Shown one piece after another: positions 50,449 through 60,256 of a stretch of 61,158 nucleotides of DNA. Position numbers and translations under genes: made by a program. The notes under the pieces are model-generated. The model saw only the letters and a program-made list of their open reading frames with translations. It was not told the origin of the DNA and did no database searches. Position 1 is the first letter of the stretch, and every line of letters starts with the position of its first letter. The DNA comes from Chitinibacter sp. GC72 (GTDB lineage Bacteria > Pseudomonadota > Gammaproteobacteria > Burkholderiales > Chitinibacteraceae). Location: the NCBI RefSeq assembly GCF_009760905.1, contig NZ_VIRW01000018.1, positions 1-61,158 of the forward strand, given 5' to 3'.

Positions 50449-50970
50449 TTAGCCCGCCCCGGCGACAGCACCGCGTTGCAGGCTATATGACAGGGTGGCA
50501 GCGCCCATTTCTAGCGGTAACTGCTCGGCAATCAGTAGCACCACCGTCACTTCACGCGTTTCGCGTGCCTGCAAAGTCAAAGCGTCAAAACAGAAACACT
50601 CCAGCTTTTGCAGCAAACCTGCCGCGCGTACCGGCGCAAAGCTGGGCACCGCCCGCACCGTGAGCGCTTGGTCACTGTCATTGCGCAGCACAAAACGGGA
50701 TTTGAGCAAGCCACCCGCCTGCGCGGTCACCACGCCATCGAGTGCCTGCATCACCACGGGCAGGCCGGGCGCGATATTCACGTCAAATTCGACTCGGATC
50801 GACGCACCGGGGCGGGTGAGGCTGGCATCGGCGCGATCTATTCCCAACCATTGGCAGAACGCGGCATAAAACGGCGACAAGGCGTAGCCAAAACCGAACA
50901 TCAGCAAGGCCAGCAGGCCAAGTTTGACGGCCAGTACCTGATTTTTGCGTTGCACAGTGCTTGAGGTCAT
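50449..50970 (-). CDS. cox11: Cytochrome c oxidase assembly protein Cox11 (CtaG)
   Basis: A 173-aa product from ATG 50970; five more codons are possible upstream but without a ribosome binding site. One membrane helix (~13-33) and a periplasmic Ig-like copper domain with YAAFCQWLGI (~40) and the copper motif KLECFCFDALTLQARETREV (~130). It delivers copper to CuB of subunit I. Between the small assembly protein and DUF2970 genes. Confidence 0.94.
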   Translation of the reverse strand: MTSSTVQRKNQVLAVKLGLLALLMFGFGYALSPFYAAFCQWLGIDRADASLTRPGASIRVEFDVNIAPGLPVVMQALDGVVTAQAGGLLKSRFVLRNDSDQALTVRAVPSFAPVRAAGLLQKLECFCFDALTLQARETREVTVVLLIAEQLPLEMGAATLSYSLQRGAVAGAG

Positions 50971-50972
50971 GA

Positions 50973-51010
50973 CATACCCACCCATGTAATGAGCTGCAGA
51001 GCAATATTTA
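50973..51010. repeat. Dispersed palindromic repeat, degenerate copy
   Basis: ATACCCACCCATGTAATG and GAGCTGCAGAGCAATATT resemble family arms; a further CTCAATACCC at 51023-51032 overlaps the end of the small oxidase gene. Tentative. Confidence 0.35.
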
Positions 51011-51018
51011 TCTAGCCT

Positions 51019-51114
51019 TTAGCTCAATACCCATAACTGCCTGATAATAGCCAGGCAGAAAAACAGCAGCGCCAGCGCAGTGAGCTTAAGTGCTGTCTTG
51101 ATGTTCGAATTCAT
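51019..51114 (-). CDS. Cytochrome oxidase small assembly protein-like peptide
   Basis: A 31-aa product from ATG 51114, which overlaps the coxA stop as ATGA. A short basic N-terminus ([10 protein letters not shown]) is followed by a single helix ([14 protein letters not shown]). Peptides of this kind lie between coxA and cox11 in many betaproteobacteria (annotated as cytochrome oxidase small assembly protein). The assignment rests on size, helix and position. Confidence 0.7.
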   Translation of the reverse strand: MNSNIKTALKLTALALLFFCLAIIRQLWVLS

Positions 51115-52754
51115 GCTTTTTCCTCCACAGCCTGCGCAATCAGGCCGCGCCTGACCGTTTCGATATCTGGTGGGCTTTCCCAGGTGTGATGCGGCGCGGG
51201 CGAGGCGACTTCCCACTCCAGTGTATTGCCGCCTTCCCATGGAGAGGCAGGCGCGGGCCCTACTCCACCACGAATGGTGTGAATCACATTATAAAAAAAC
51301 AGTAATTGCCCCAGACCAAAGCAGAATGCCCCCACGCTGGCTACCGTATTGAAATCGGTAAATTGCAAGGCGTAATCCGGAATACGCCGTGGCATACCGG
51401 CCAGCCCCAGAAAGTGCATTGGAAAGAAGGTGACGTTAAACCAGACCATCGACCACCAGAAATGCAGCTTGCCACGGCCTTCGTGATACATGAAACCAGT
51501 CCATTTCGGCAGCCAGTAATACACCGCAGCAAACAGGCTAAACAACGCCCCAGCGACTAGTACGTAGTGAAAATGCGCCACCACATAATACGTATCGTGC
51601 ATTTGCGTATCGACCGGCGCGATTGACAACACCAGCCCGGAAAAACCGCCAACGGTAAACAGGCAAACAAAACCGATCGCAAACAACATCGGCGTTTCAA
51701 AAGTCAGACTGCCCTGCCACATGGTGGCGATCCAGTTAAATACTTTGACCCCGGTTGGTACGGCAATCAGCATGGTCAGAAACATGAAAAACAGCTGCGC
51801 CGTCGCAGGCATGCCGACAGAAAACATATGATGCCCCCAGACCATAAACGACAGTATGGCAATCGAGCAGGTGGCATACACCATCGAGACATAACCAAAT
51901 AGCGGTTTGCGGGCAAAGGTGGGAATAATCTGGCTAACAATCCCGAACGCGGGCAGAGCCATGATGTAGACCTCGGGGTGGCCGAAAAACCAGAAAATAT
52001 GCTGGAACAACACCGGATCACCACCACCAGCGGCGTTAAAGAAATGGGTGCCAAAATGCCGGTCGGTCAGCAGCATGGTCACCGCTCCGGCCAACACGGG
52101 TGCTACAGCAATCAGCAGATACGCGGTCACCAGCGATGTCCAGGCAAACAAGGGCATTTTCAACAGAGTCATGCCCGGCGCACGCATATTCAGAATGGTG
52201 GTAATGATATTGATCGAGCCCATAATCGAGCTCAGACCCAGCAGGTGAATACTGAAAATAGCCAGATCCATTCCCATCCCGGCTTGCGCCGACAACGGCG
52301 GATACAAAGTCCAGCCACCGGCCGCTGCGCCACCGGGGACAAACAGCGAAATCAGCAGCAGTGCAGCCGCAGGCGGCAGCAGCCAGAAGCTCCAGTTATT
52401 CATCCGCGCAAACGCCATATCCGGAGCACCCAGCATCAGTGGCAACATCCAGTTGGCCAGGCCGGTGAATGCAGGCATGATCGCGCCAAACACCATGATA
52501 ATGCCGTGCAAAGTCGTGAGCTGGTTGAAGAATTCGGGCTGCCAGAATTGCAATCCAGGCTGGAACAGCTCGGCACGGATGCCCAGCGCCATCACCCCGC
52601 CAGTAATGAACATGGCAAAGGCAAACCACAGATAGAGCGTGCCAATGTCTTTATGATTGGTGGCATATAGCCAACGAGCCCATCCAGCATGGTGTTCAGC
52701 GTGATGCCCCCCATGAGTATCAACTGTATCTGCCGCCTTGATCACTGTGCTCAT
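51111..52754 (-). CDS. coxA: Cytochrome c oxidase subunit I
   Basis: A 547-aa product with twelve helices. [20 protein letters not shown] at the start, heme a ligand in [15 protein letters not shown], the CuB/Tyr motif [15 protein letters not shown], and the heme a3/heme a histidines in [14 protein letters not shown]. Proton-pumping heme-copper oxidase core of type A. The ATG overlaps the coxB stop by 4 bp, and the stop overlaps the small assembly gene, so translation is coupled along the operon. Confidence 0.98.
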   Translation of the reverse strand: MSTVIKAADTVDTHGGHHAEHHAGWARWLYATNHKDIGTLYLWFAFAMFITGGVMALGIRAELFQPGLQFWQPEFFNQLTTLHGIIMVFGAIMPAFTGLANWMLPLMLGAPDMAFARMNNWSFWLLPPAAALLLISLFVPGGAAAGGWTLYPPLSAQAGMGMDLAIFSIHLLGLSSIMGSINIITTILNMRAPGMTLLKMPLFAWTSLVTAYLLIAVAPVLAGAVTMLLTDRHFGTHFFNAAGGGDPVLFQHIFWFFGHPEVYIMALPAFGIVSQIIPTFARKPLFGYVSMVYATCSIAILSFMVWGHHMFSVGMPATAQLFFMFLTMLIAVPTGVKVFNWIATMWQGSLTFETPMLFAIGFVCLFTVGGFSGLVLSIAPVDTQMHDTYYVVAHFHYVLVAGALFSLFAAVYYWLPKWTGFMYHEGRGKLHFWWSMVWFNVTFFPMHFLGLAGMPRRIPDYALQFTDFNTVASVGAFCFGLGQLLFFYNVIHTIRGGVGPAPASPWEGGNTLEWEVASPAPHHTWESPPDIETVRRGLIAQAVEEKA

Positions 52755-53884
52755 TGACTCGCTCCTCGGGCTGCCCGAACTTCGGCAGGCAATACAAAGC
52801 CACTTTGATTGCCCCAGCTATTGCGCTCGTAGCTAATCACGGCGGCAATCTCGACATCGGACAGGCTGGCCCAGGCTGGCATCGCATTTTTGCCATTGAG
52901 CACCATCTGTACATGCCCGGCCTTATCGCCTGTAACCAGCTTAGAGCCCACCATGCTGGGGAAAGGCCCGCCGCCAGTGCCGTCCGCTTTGTGGCACGCG
53001 GCACAATTAGCTTCGTACACCTGCTTGCCGCGCGCCAGCAACTCGGGCTGAGTCCAGGTCTTGTTCGGGTCATCCTGCATGGCCTTGGCGCGAGCTTGTT
53101 GCTCGGCCACCCACTGCTTGAAGTCGGTCTGGCTGACTACTTTCACCACAATCGGCATAAAGGCGTGATCCTTGCCACACAGCTCGACACACTGCCCCCG
53201 GAAAGTGCCCAGTTTATCGGCGGTAAACCAGGTATCACGGATAAAGCCGGGAATTGCATCCTGCTTTACGCCAAAAGCGGGGACGCCCCAGCTATGAATC
53301 ACATCATTGGCGGTCGTCAAAATGCGGATTTTCTGCCCAACCGGCACCACCACTTCATGATCAACTTCCAGCAAATAATGCTCACCCTTGGCCTGCCCTT
53401 CTCCGTGATGATTATCAATCTGGGCACGTGGCGTAGCCAGCTTGCTCTTGAAGCCAAAACCATAATCAAGATAATCGTAAGACCAGAACCACTGAAAACC
53501 AGTGGCCTTGATCGTCATGGCTGCACCCCGCGTGTCTCTCTGCGCCAGCACCACACTGGCGGCTGGCCAAGCCATGGCCAGCAAGATAATGGCGGGGATC
53601 AGGGTCCACAGAATCTCGATGGTGACGTTTTCGTGGAATGGCTTGGCCACATGCCCCAGTGATTTGCGGTGTCGCAAAATCGCATAAAACATAAAGCCGA
53701 ATACCAGCACAAAGATCGCCAGAATCACCACCATCAGATAGCTGTGCAAACCTTCGATATTGAGTGCCATCTGGCTGGCTGGTGGCGTAAATGTCCAGAA
53801 TTCACCTGCAGCCATCACAGGCATAGTGGCCACACTGGCGATGGCCATGCAGATGTTTCGGTGATGACGACAAGACAGGTTCAT
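52751..53884 (-). CDS. coxB: Cytochrome c oxidase subunit II with fused cytochrome c domain
   Basis: A 377-aa product from ATG 53884 ([10 protein letters not shown], signal peptide to about MAAG). Two helices, then the cupredoxin CuA domain with [30 protein letters not shown] and the copper ligands in [15 protein letters not shown] linker follows, then a C-terminal cytochrome c domain with heme motif [13 protein letters not shown] and Met in [11 protein letters not shown]. The fusion puts an extra electron-entry heme on the oxidase (caa3-like). First gene of the operon. Confidence 0.96.
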   Translation of the reverse strand: MNLSCRHHRNICMAIASVATMPVMAAGEFWTFTPPASQMALNIEGLHSYLMVVILAIFVLVFGFMFYAILRHRKSLGHVAKPFHENVTIEILWTLIPAIILLAMAWPAASVVLAQRDTRGAAMTIKATGFQWFWSYDYLDYGFGFKSKLATPRAQIDNHHGEGQAKGEHYLLEVDHEVVVPVGQKIRILTTANDVIHSWGVPAFGVKQDAIPGFIRDTWFTADKLGTFRGQCVELCGKDHAFMPIVVKVVSQTDFKQWVAEQQARAKAMQDDPNKTWTQPELLARGKQVYEANCAACHKADGTGGGPFPSMVGSKLVTGDKAGHVQMVLNGKNAMPAWASLSDVEIAAVISYERNSWGNQSGFVLPAEVRAARGASQ

Positions 53885-54087
53885 CGCTGCAATCTCCGCC
53901 CCTGCTGACAACCAGCAGCGCTTTTCTATAAGCTAGCAAAGTTTCCAGCTCTGGCAAGTTATTGATTTTTAGCCAATTTTTATTGCATCGCAACATGGCC
54001 GCCCGTCGGCTCGAACCAACATCCCGCGGCAATCCGGTCTAACAAGAATCATTACCGCCTTCTCAAAGCCATCTAGGGAGCATGATC

Positions 54088-54855
54088 ATGGACCTGCATT
54101 TAAGCGAACTGGATCAACACTTCACGCTGCCCAAAACCCGCAAAGTCACCGCTGATCGCCCGCTGGCATGGCTGAAAATGGGGATGGCCGATTTGTTGCA
54201 ACACCCCGGCCCGAGCTTGGCGTATGGACTCATCATCACTGCCGTGGGCTGGCTGATGCTGGGCATCGCCGATCCAAACGGCCACTTCTTTACCACACTG
54301 GTTACCGGTTTTTTGCTCTTATCGCCCTTGGCTGCGGCTGGCATTTACGAGCTGACCAGCGAACGGGAAGAAGGCCGTACGACCTCATTTATGCAATCGC
54401 TGCACGACGTGACCCGCAATCTGAGTCAGATTGCGTTTCTGGGTGTGATTCTGGGCATGGTGGCCATTGCATGGGAGCGGGTCTCGGCCATTTTGTTTGC
54501 ATTGCTATACAACGGGCAAGTGCCAGCGGGCGCTTCAATCATCGAGGCGCTGACTGGCGAGTATCTCAATTTCACCCTGGTCTGGGGGGCGGCAGGCTTT
54601 TTATTGGCCTGCTTTGTTTTTGCGCTGACCGCCGTATCGATCCCGATGTTGGCAGATCGGGAAGTGGATAGTGTTACAGCCATGATGGCCAGCCTGCGTG
54701 CCGTAGCAGAGAACATCAGCACCATGGTGATTTGGGCAGCACTGATCGTTACCTTAACCGCAATTGGCTTTGCCACCTATCTGGTCGGCCTGATTGTGAT
54801 CTTCCCGCTACTGGGACACGCAACGTGGTACGCCTACAAAGAGATGATTGAATAG
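54088..54855 (+). CDS. DUF2189 family integral membrane protein
   Basis: A 255-aa product from ATG 54088, which has GGGAG at good spacing (ATG 54082 is too close to it). Six hydrophobic helices. It starts KTRKVTADRPLAWLKMGMAD and continues DLLQHPGPSLAYGLIITAVGW, the DUF2189 pattern; STMVIWAALIVTLTAIGFAT lies near the C-terminus. Function unknown. It is divergent from the cox operon, as in several betaproteobacteria, so a link to respiration is possible but unproven. Confidence 0.82.
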   Translation: MDLHLSELDQHFTLPKTRKVTADRPLAWLKMGMADLLQHPGPSLAYGLIITAVGWLMLGIADPNGHFFTTLVTGFLLLSPLAAAGIYELTSEREEGRTTSFMQSLHDVTRNLSQIAFLGVILGMVAIAWERVSAILFALLYNGQVPAGASIIEALTGEYLNFTLVWGAAGFLLACFVFALTAVSIPMLADREVDSVTAMMASLRAVAENISTMVIWAALIVTLTAIGFATYLVGLIVIFPLLGHATWYAYKEMIE

Positions 54856-54881
54856 TCGCAACCCCTGTTCAAACCATCTCC

Positions 54882-54920
54882 AAAAGCCAGACAGTGCACA
54901 GCGTGCCTTGTCTGGCTTTT
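54882..54920. terminator. Bidirectional terminator
   Basis: AAAAGCCAGACA (54882-54893) pairs with TGTCTGGCTTTT (54909-54920); A and T tracts on both flanks serve both convergent genes. Confidence 0.85.
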
Positions 54921-54933
54921 GTCTTTATACAAT

Positions 54934-55824
54934 TTACTTCACACCCACCATCGCCGTGGTGTTATTGCCTAGGCTAGTCGTTGGCAACTGGCCATTCCAT
55001 TTCTCAATCCACAGCGTTTGGTTTTTCACTTGCGCGGCTTCCGCACCATATTTTTTGATCGCCTCTCCAACGACCTCTAGTGCTTTGGCATCACCCTCAG
55101 CTTCGGCGATTTTTGCTTCGGCCTTACCTTTGGCGACGGCTACCGCATTGGCGGCGTCGGCTTGGTTTTTGCGCAGCAAGGCCTCTGATTGCAGCGCCTC
55201 TTGCGTAGCCTGAATTTTGGCATTGATCGCGTTCTGGATATTGGGCGGCAGGCGCAATTCGTTTACAAACCCGAATTGCTCGACCACGATACCGTATTGA
55301 TTCATTTCCTGATTAATTTTGGCGCGGACTTGCTCAGCCAGCCGGATTTTACCGCCCGCCAACAGGCCTTCGGCATCGTAGGCTGTACCATAATTATTCA
55401 GCGCATTGCGAATGGCATTGCGGATAATCTGGCTGGTGATTTCTTCATAACCGCGTTTATATTTCTGGTACAGCACAGGCGCTTTGCTTGAATCAATGCT
55501 GTAAGAAATACTGATATCCGCATTAATCACCACACCAGAAGCCACCTGGAAATTCATTGATTCATCACCAGCGCCACTTTCGTCGCGCTGCTGCGTCGAG
55601 GTATAGGTTTGCGTAAAAGTAGGAAATTCGACCACGCTGGTGCCAACCCCGATGATGTGCCAGCCACTGGACAAAGGCACAGGCTCAACGCGGCCATCAA
55701 TCCGGTTAAATTCGACGCCGACGTGATTGGCAGCAACCGACGCAACAAAAAAATGCACCAGAATACCGATTGCAATCGCCAGCAAAACCCCAAGCACCAC
55801 CCTGATATCTCTCAGAAAAAACAT
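54934..55824 (-). CDS. SPFH/prohibitin-family membrane protein
   Basis: A 296-aa product from ATG 55824 (MFFLRDIRVVLG). One N-terminal membrane helix (~8-30) is followed by a prohibitin-type SPFH domain (NHVGVEFNRIDGRVEPVPLSSG in part, then SGVVINADISISYSID) and a helical region (KINQEMNQYGIVVEQFGFVN, then IQATQEALQSEALLRKNQAD, then AKGKAEAKIAEAEGDAKALE). SPFH proteins form membrane microdomain scaffolds and can regulate proteases such as FtsH. No NfeD partner gene is adjacent. The upstream 299-bp gap (55825-56123) has only a weak AGAT/ATCT hairpin near 55977. Confidence 0.9.
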   Translation of the reverse strand: MFFLRDIRVVLGVLLAIAIGILVHFFVASVAANHVGVEFNRIDGRVEPVPLSSGWHIIGVGTSVVEFPTFTQTYTSTQQRDESGAGDESMNFQVASGVVINADISISYSIDSSKAPVLYQKYKRGYEEITSQIIRNAIRNALNNYGTAYDAEGLLAGGKIRLAEQVRAKINQEMNQYGIVVEQFGFVNELRLPPNIQNAINAKIQATQEALQSEALLRKNQADAANAVAVAKGKAEAKIAEAEGDAKALEVVGEAIKKYGAEAAQVKNQTLWIEKWNGQLPTTSLGNNTTAMVGVK

Positions 55825-56123
55825 TTTCACCCTCTCTGCCTGTTCAATTGTTATGTGCGCTGCACGGTTTTCGTCAAAATTGTCGACCAAGACCGCAGCA
55901 GCACTTACAAGATTAAATCAGACAAAGACGGATTAAAATTCGGTTTAATCGAAGTAATCGTCAGGTTTTTCAATCAGATTATCGCGAAAACGATCTGACT
56001 CGGGCAGTATCAACCCATGCAAAATCAATTATTCCTTATTGCACTTATTTGTTTAATCAGCCATCGCATATACTCGCGGGAAACACATCACAGCCCCTCG
56101 AACCCAAGCACTTTATCCTTCAC

Positions 56124-58892
56124 TTAGAAACTGTTAATCAGAGTAAAAGAGACAACTTTCGATTGCCCATTCTTATCTGTTGCCGAAAAACTAAGCGGAA
56201 AATCAAGGCCGGAAGTATCACTCACAAGGCCAGAAATGACCCCGGTCGATGAATTGAAATTCAGGCCAGCGGGCAGAGAGCCGCTCAAGCTGTAATTCAA
56301 GATCGGATCACCATCGGTTGGCGTTACGAAATTGGACAAATTGAGCGAGAAGGTGCCAAAGTTATAAAATTGATCCGAGATAGAACCAACAACTGGAGGT
56401 GTGCCGGGTGCGGGTATAATTGTCAACACAAAATTGTCACTATTTGAAGCACCATCCTTGTCAGCGGCACTAAAACTGAGTGTAGTCGTCCCTGCCGCTA
56501 TCGGCGTGCCACTCAGTATCCCTGTTCCGCTATTGAAAACCAGACCCGATGGCACAGCACCACTTAGGATATAGCTCGTGATTGCATCACCATTTGTAGC
56601 GGCCACAAAACCGCCGAGATTGAGCGAGAACGCCGAACCTACTTGTCCGGTCTGATCGGGAATATTTGCCACCACTGGCGGTACGGGAGCAGGGCCGATT
56701 GTCAGTACAAAGCTATCACTATTTGATACTCCATCCTTATCCGAAGCACTAAAACTAAGTGCTACCGCCCCTGCCGCCATCGGCGTGCCGCTCAGTATCC
56801 CAGTACTGCTATTGAAATCCAAGCCAGATGGTAAAACGCCACTTAGGAAATAGTTTGTAATTGCATCACCATTTGTTGCGGTCACAAAACTGCCGAGATT
56901 CAGTGAAAACGAGGAAGCAACTTGTCCGGTCTGATCGGGAATATTTGCCACCACTGGCGGTACGGGAGCAGGGCCGATTGTCATTACAAAGCTATCACTA
57001 TTTGATACTCCATCCTTATCCATCGCACTCAGGCTAAGAGTGGCAAAGCCAACAGCAGTTGGGGTGCCACTTAGCACCCCGCTATTACTATCGAAAACCA
57101 GACCAGATGGGAGTGCTCCACTTAGCATATAGCCGGTAATCGCATCACCATTACTTGTAGTGACAAAGTTGCTCAGATTCAATGATATTGCACGACCAAC
57201 CAGGCCATTTTGATCCGGCACATTTCCTACAACAGGCGGCATCGCAGCCTGTGTTTGTGCTGTAGTCAGCGGAGAGGCTATCTGGCTATAGACCCCGGTC
57301 GATTTATTCAACGCTTCGGCGCGGGTCTGAGCTTGATAGACCGTATTAGCGTTTAATCCACTAAAGCTGCCGCTGGTATTGCGCCCGATCAGCTCACCTC
57401 TGGCTGAATACAGCAGATATTCAACATTACGCAAGCCATCAGGATCGGACAGGCGATTGCTGATGCTTAAACTGGCTGTCCCGGTTATATTCACCAATGG
57501 TGACTGCAATATTGGGGGTGTATCCGGCAGATTGGGTTTAGCAGTTACGCTGCGGATGATCAGCTGCTCTCCAGAGCTGGTCAGAGTCACCGTACACAGC
57601 TCAAAACTGGCGATGAATGTAGCAGGAGCAGAACCTCCCTGCAGATAAGGGCGCAAACCACGCGTATCGAAACGGATCACTTGTGGCGCGCTGGACGGAT
57701 TGGTACTAATCAGACTCAGTGGCAAACTGGCCTCACTGCCCCCCATACGGCGATTAAATCGCAGCGGGCTGCCACAAACCAGATTACTGTTAGTCGTGAC
57801 CACAATATCACCGGTTTGCCGGTCAAATGAGCTATTGTCATCCAGGCCGGATTTGCTAACTTCTGCCAGCAGCGTTGGGCTGGCCGTGTTATCCACCTGC
57901 ACCGGCGTTGTGCTATGGGTCGCATACACGGGGATCTGGCGCGTTTGATCCATCAATTCGCGCGGGGTAAAGGCATCCGGGGTGTCGGTTTCAAAAGTAG
58001 TCATCGCGGGCGAGGCGCCAAAACGGTATTGCACGCCGACCCCGCATGCAAGCTGATTATCGCGGCTTGCGCGGTAGCGGCTACCATTACATTGAACAAA
58101 TGCCGAAACCTGACGAACAATAGGGTAATAGAAACGAATGTTCGCGCCATAAGTATCACGGCTAATATTGCCATTCACATTGAGCATGCTACCGCCACCA
58201 GGCAGCCAATCCACCGCCAGGCTACTCGTCATACCGGTATTGACTTGGGTGCCACTACTTAAAATACGCTCAACCCGCTGAACACCTAGGCTCAGGCTAG
58301 TACGCAAAGTCGGATTGACTACACCGCTGAGCATAAGCCCGCCAGACCAGTCCCGATTACCCGACAGACGCCTCGGTTGCAGATATTGCCGATAAACATC
58401 ATCCGTTTCTGCGGTTTGCAACACACTCCCCAGGTCTTTGGCCGGGGCCTTGCTGTAGCTGCCGTAGGCTCCCGTTTTAAAGCCAAACAGCTTGCCACTA
58501 ATATCAATACCGAAAGTCGATTCGCGAGTCCACGCTTTGGTCAAAGAAGAACCAAAGTCATACTCCTGACGCGAATATAGGCCACGACCGGTTAAAACAA
58601 TCAAACCTTGCTGACCAAATAATGGCAGTCCTGTCCGCATCAGCAATTCACGAAAATTCTGACCCAGCTGCAGACGGGAATAGACAGGATACTGCTCCCC
58701 CAAGAGCCCGGTTAATTCTCCGGTTGCGACAAAACCGAAGGGATCGGACTGGTTGGCAGAGAACTCGGCCTCAAAATTGCGTTCGGCAGGTGGTTCCGGC
58801 TCGACGGTGTCAGCAGCCTTCAGTACTGCTGGGAAAAAGCCTGCGCATAGCAGAGCGTACGACAGAGGAAATGCAAGGAATGATGTATTCAT
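56124..58892 (-). CDS. Large predicted outer-membrane/surface protein: N-terminal barrel-like region plus four Ig-like (He_PIG) repeats
   Basis: A 922-aa product with a signal peptide (to about residue 27). Residues ~40-300 have alternating aromatic/polar strands of a beta-barrel (YGANIRFYYPIVRQVSAFVQ, then CGVGVQYRFG). A middle part (~300-545) includes an Ig/Fn3-like stretch (PPILQSPLVNITGTASLSIS). Four C-terminal repeats of ~93 aa start at ~552, each with PPVV-x3-PDQ, SLNL, NGDAI, LPSGLVF and TG-L-SGTP, the putative-Ig (He_PIG/cadherin-like) signature. Barrel-then-Ig order recalls inverse autotransporters (intimin/invasin) but no LysM or clear family match was seen. Role in adhesion is inferred. 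It is monocistronic. Confidence 0.75.
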   Translation of the reverse strand: MNTSFLAFPLSYALLCAGFFPAVLKAADTVEPEPPAERNFEAEFSANQSDPFGFVATGELTGLLGEQYPVYSRLQLGQNFRELLMRTGLPLFGQQGLIVLTGRGLYSRQEYDFGSSLTKAWTRESTFGIDISGKLFGFKTGAYGSYSKAPAKDLGSVLQTAETDDVYRQYLQPRRLSGNRDWSGGLMLSGVVNPTLRTSLSLGVQRVERILSSGTQVNTGMTSSLAVDWLPGGGSMLNVNGNISRDTYGANIRFYYPIVRQVSAFVQCNGSRYRASRDNQLACGVGVQYRFGASPAMTTFETDTPDAFTPRELMDQTRQIPVYATHSTTPVQVDNTASPTLLAEVSKSGLDDNSSFDRQTGDIVVTTNSNLVCGSPLRFNRRMGGSEASLPLSLISTNPSSAPQVIRFDTRGLRPYLQGGSAPATFIASFELCTVTLTSSGEQLIIRSVTAKPNLPDTPPILQSPLVNITGTASLSISNRLSDPDGLRNVEYLLYSARGELIGRNTSGSFSGLNANTVYQAQTRAEALNKSTGVYSQIASPLTTAQTQAAMPPVVGNVPDQNGLVGRAISLNLSNFVTTSNGDAITGYMLSGALPSGLVFDSNSGVLSGTPTAVGFATLSLSAMDKDGVSNSDSFVMTIGPAPVPPVVANIPDQTGQVASSFSLNLGSFVTATNGDAITNYFLSGVLPSGLDFNSSTGILSGTPMAAGAVALSFSASDKDGVSNSDSFVLTIGPAPVPPVVANIPDQTGQVGSAFSLNLGGFVAATNGDAITSYILSGAVPSGLVFNSGTGILSGTPIAAGTTTLSFSAADKDGASNSDNFVLTIIPAPGTPPVVGSISDQFYNFGTFSLNLSNFVTPTDGDPILNYSLSGSLPAGLNFNSSTGVISGLVSDTSGLDFPLSFSATDKNGQSKVVSFTLINSF
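56127..57239 (-). repeat. Four tandem ~279-bp coding repeats
   Basis: The He_PIG units correspond to about 57239-56962, 56961-56683, 56682-56401 and 56400-56127. Units 2 and 3 are nearly identical around their joins: a block of about 60 bp beginning CTTGTCCGGTCTGATCGGGA recurs at 56642 and 56921, an offset of exactly 279 bp (93 codons). This suggests recent duplication and possible copy-number variation. Confidence 0.85.
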
Positions 58893-59134
58893 TGGGGTGC
58901 TCCACTGAAAAGCAGGCCGGTCAGAGACACAGTGCCATTGCTACGCAACGGCGGGCAGTCTCAATCATAGGCAAGAAACCGGGCTTTCATGGGCAAGTTA
59001 CTAGAAAATTTTCTCCCTATTTAAACTCCATTTTTTCGGCACCCCACGCAAAGTCAGCCATCAGGCCAGTACAGCAGTACAGCCCGCGTTTTGTCTGTCT
59101 GAAGATATATTTTCAAAGCAACCCAAAGCACATA

Positions 59135-59347
59135 TCAAACGACTTTGATCGTCTCCCCCAGCGCACTCACCACCATCCCGGCGCGGATTTTGGCGGTTTT
59201 TCGGGTTTCAATCTGGCCGTCGACTTGCACATCGCCGGCGGTGATCATCATTTTGGCAATGCCCCCGGATGGGGCTATTGATACGGCTTTCAGTAAATCG
59301 CACAGGGCGATATATTCGCTGCGGAGTTCAAAAACATGCTGAGTCAT
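59135..59347 (-). CDS. Small S4-domain RNA-binding protein (YbcJ-like)
   Basis: A 70-aa product consisting of one S4-like domain: FELRSEYIALCDLLKAVSIA, GGIAKMMITAGDVQVDGQIE, TRKTAKIRAGMVVSALGETI. This matches the YbcJ/RlbA type, a stand-alone S4 fold that probably binds structured RNA; its target is unknown. Full length. Located alone between the surface-protein gene and maf; 58893-59134 shows no gene. Confidence 0.9.
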   Translation of the reverse strand: MTQHVFELRSEYIALCDLLKAVSIAPSGGIAKMMITAGDVQVDGQIETRKTAKIRAGMVVSALGETIKVV

Positions 59348-59428
59348 ACTGTCTCCCTAGGGGTATGTTCATGTAGGTCAATAATTAATTGTGCTGGATG
59401 TATATACTATGGCTAGTATCTGACAGCC

Positions 59429-60019
59429 TTACGCCGCCATAAACCCCAAGCCTTGCCTAGCGATCAGTTGGGCTGTTTCATACAGCGGCAAGCCCATCAC
59501 GCCGGTGTAGCTGCCATCCAGATGCGCGACAAACAGACCACCAACTCCCTGGATGCCATACGCGCCCGCCTTGTCCATTGGTTCGCCGCTGGCGACATAG
59601 GCCGCGATTTGCGCCTCACTCAAACTTGCAAACGTCACGCGGCTGATATTGAGCATCGTCTCAACGCCATCTTCGGTGCGCAGCGCCAGGCTGGTAAGCA
59701 CTTCGTGCGTAGTGCCCGATAGCTTTTGCAACATCGCGGTTGCGTCGGTGGCATCGAGTGGTTTGCCTAAAATGTCATCACCCAACACCACCGATGTATC
59801 AGACGCCAACACTGGTTTAAGCGCCAAGCCCATGTCCAGCAAATGCCGCCAGCCCGATTCGGCTTTTTCAACCGCCATGCGAATCACATAATCGCGCGGG
59901 TTTTCCTTCGGCTGTGGCGTTTCATCAATTGGCGCGGCGATGCGCTCGAAAATCACACCTGTTTGTGCGAGGAGTTCTTTGCGGCGTGGGCTGCCGGAAG
60001 CCAGATAGAGTTGGGTCAT
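59429..60019 (-). CDS. maf: Maf-family nucleoside triphosphate pyrophosphatase
   Basis: A 196-aa product: LYLASGSPRRKELLAQTG at the start, VLASDTSVVLGDDILGKP (~70, metal-binding Asp) and DKAGAYGIQGVGGLFVAHLDGSYTGVMGLP (last third; key D-K-A-G-A-Y-G-I-Q-G). It hydrolyses dTTP/UTP or modified nucleotides to monophosphates and is linked to septum inhibition when overproduced. It overlaps the 77-aa gene by 4 bp; rlmH-77aa-maf looks like one transcript. Confidence 0.95.
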   Translation of the reverse strand: MTQLYLASGSPRRKELLAQTGVIFERIAAPIDETPQPKENPRDYVIRMAVEKAESGWRHLLDMGLALKPVLASDTSVVLGDDILGKPLDATDATAMLQKLSGTTHEVLTSLALRTEDGVETMLNISRVTFASLSEAQIAAYVASGEPMDKAGAYGIQGVGGLFVAHLDGSYTGVMGLPLYETAQLIARQGLGFMAA

Positions 60020-60249
60020 AAAGAAGAGGCCAATTGAGCCAAAAAGAAAGTTGTAATCAGCCAGCAGGTGATGACGGTCTTATTGAACGGTGGTGGCTGT
60101 CTTTTCCACAGTTGCCATACGCCGCAAGCCAACAGATAAATCACGACGATCAATGCGTACAGTATCAGCGCCGCAAAACCGCGCTCCCCAAACTCAGCAA
60201 AAAGGGCAAAGAGTCCCAATAAAATCAGGGGGAGCGCATACCCCATCAT
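60016..60249 (-). CDS. Small membrane protein, hypothetical
   Basis: A 77-aa product with three hydrophobic segments: ALPLILLGLFALFAEFG, AALILYALIVVIYLLACGV, and TVITCWLITTFFLAQLA, separated by a basic loop (LWKRQPPPFNK). No family recognised. It starts 7 bp after the rlmH stop and ends overlapping maf by 4 bp (ATGA), so it is translated in an operon and likely real. Confidence 0.65.
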   Translation of the reverse strand: MMGYALPLILLGLFALFAEFGERGFAALILYALIVVIYLLACGVWQLWKRQPPPFNKTVITCWLITTFFLAQLASSL

Positions 60250-60256
60250 GGCTTCC

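Noticed and set aside
52754-53662. 302-codon plus-strand ORF opposite coxB
   Set aside because: It is the antisense shadow of coxB, whose CuA and heme motifs are complete; the plus-strand product shows no family features.
58893-59134. Possible c-di-GMP (GEMM) riboswitch suggested by CACGCAAAG
   Set aside because: The other conserved GEMM parts (GGCAAACC and the tetraloop receptor) are missing and no plus-strand gene follows.
59358-59412. Possible repeat copy (GGGGTATGTTCATGTAG ... GTATATAC)
   Set aside because: Arms are too divergent to list as a copy; kept only as a weak candidate.
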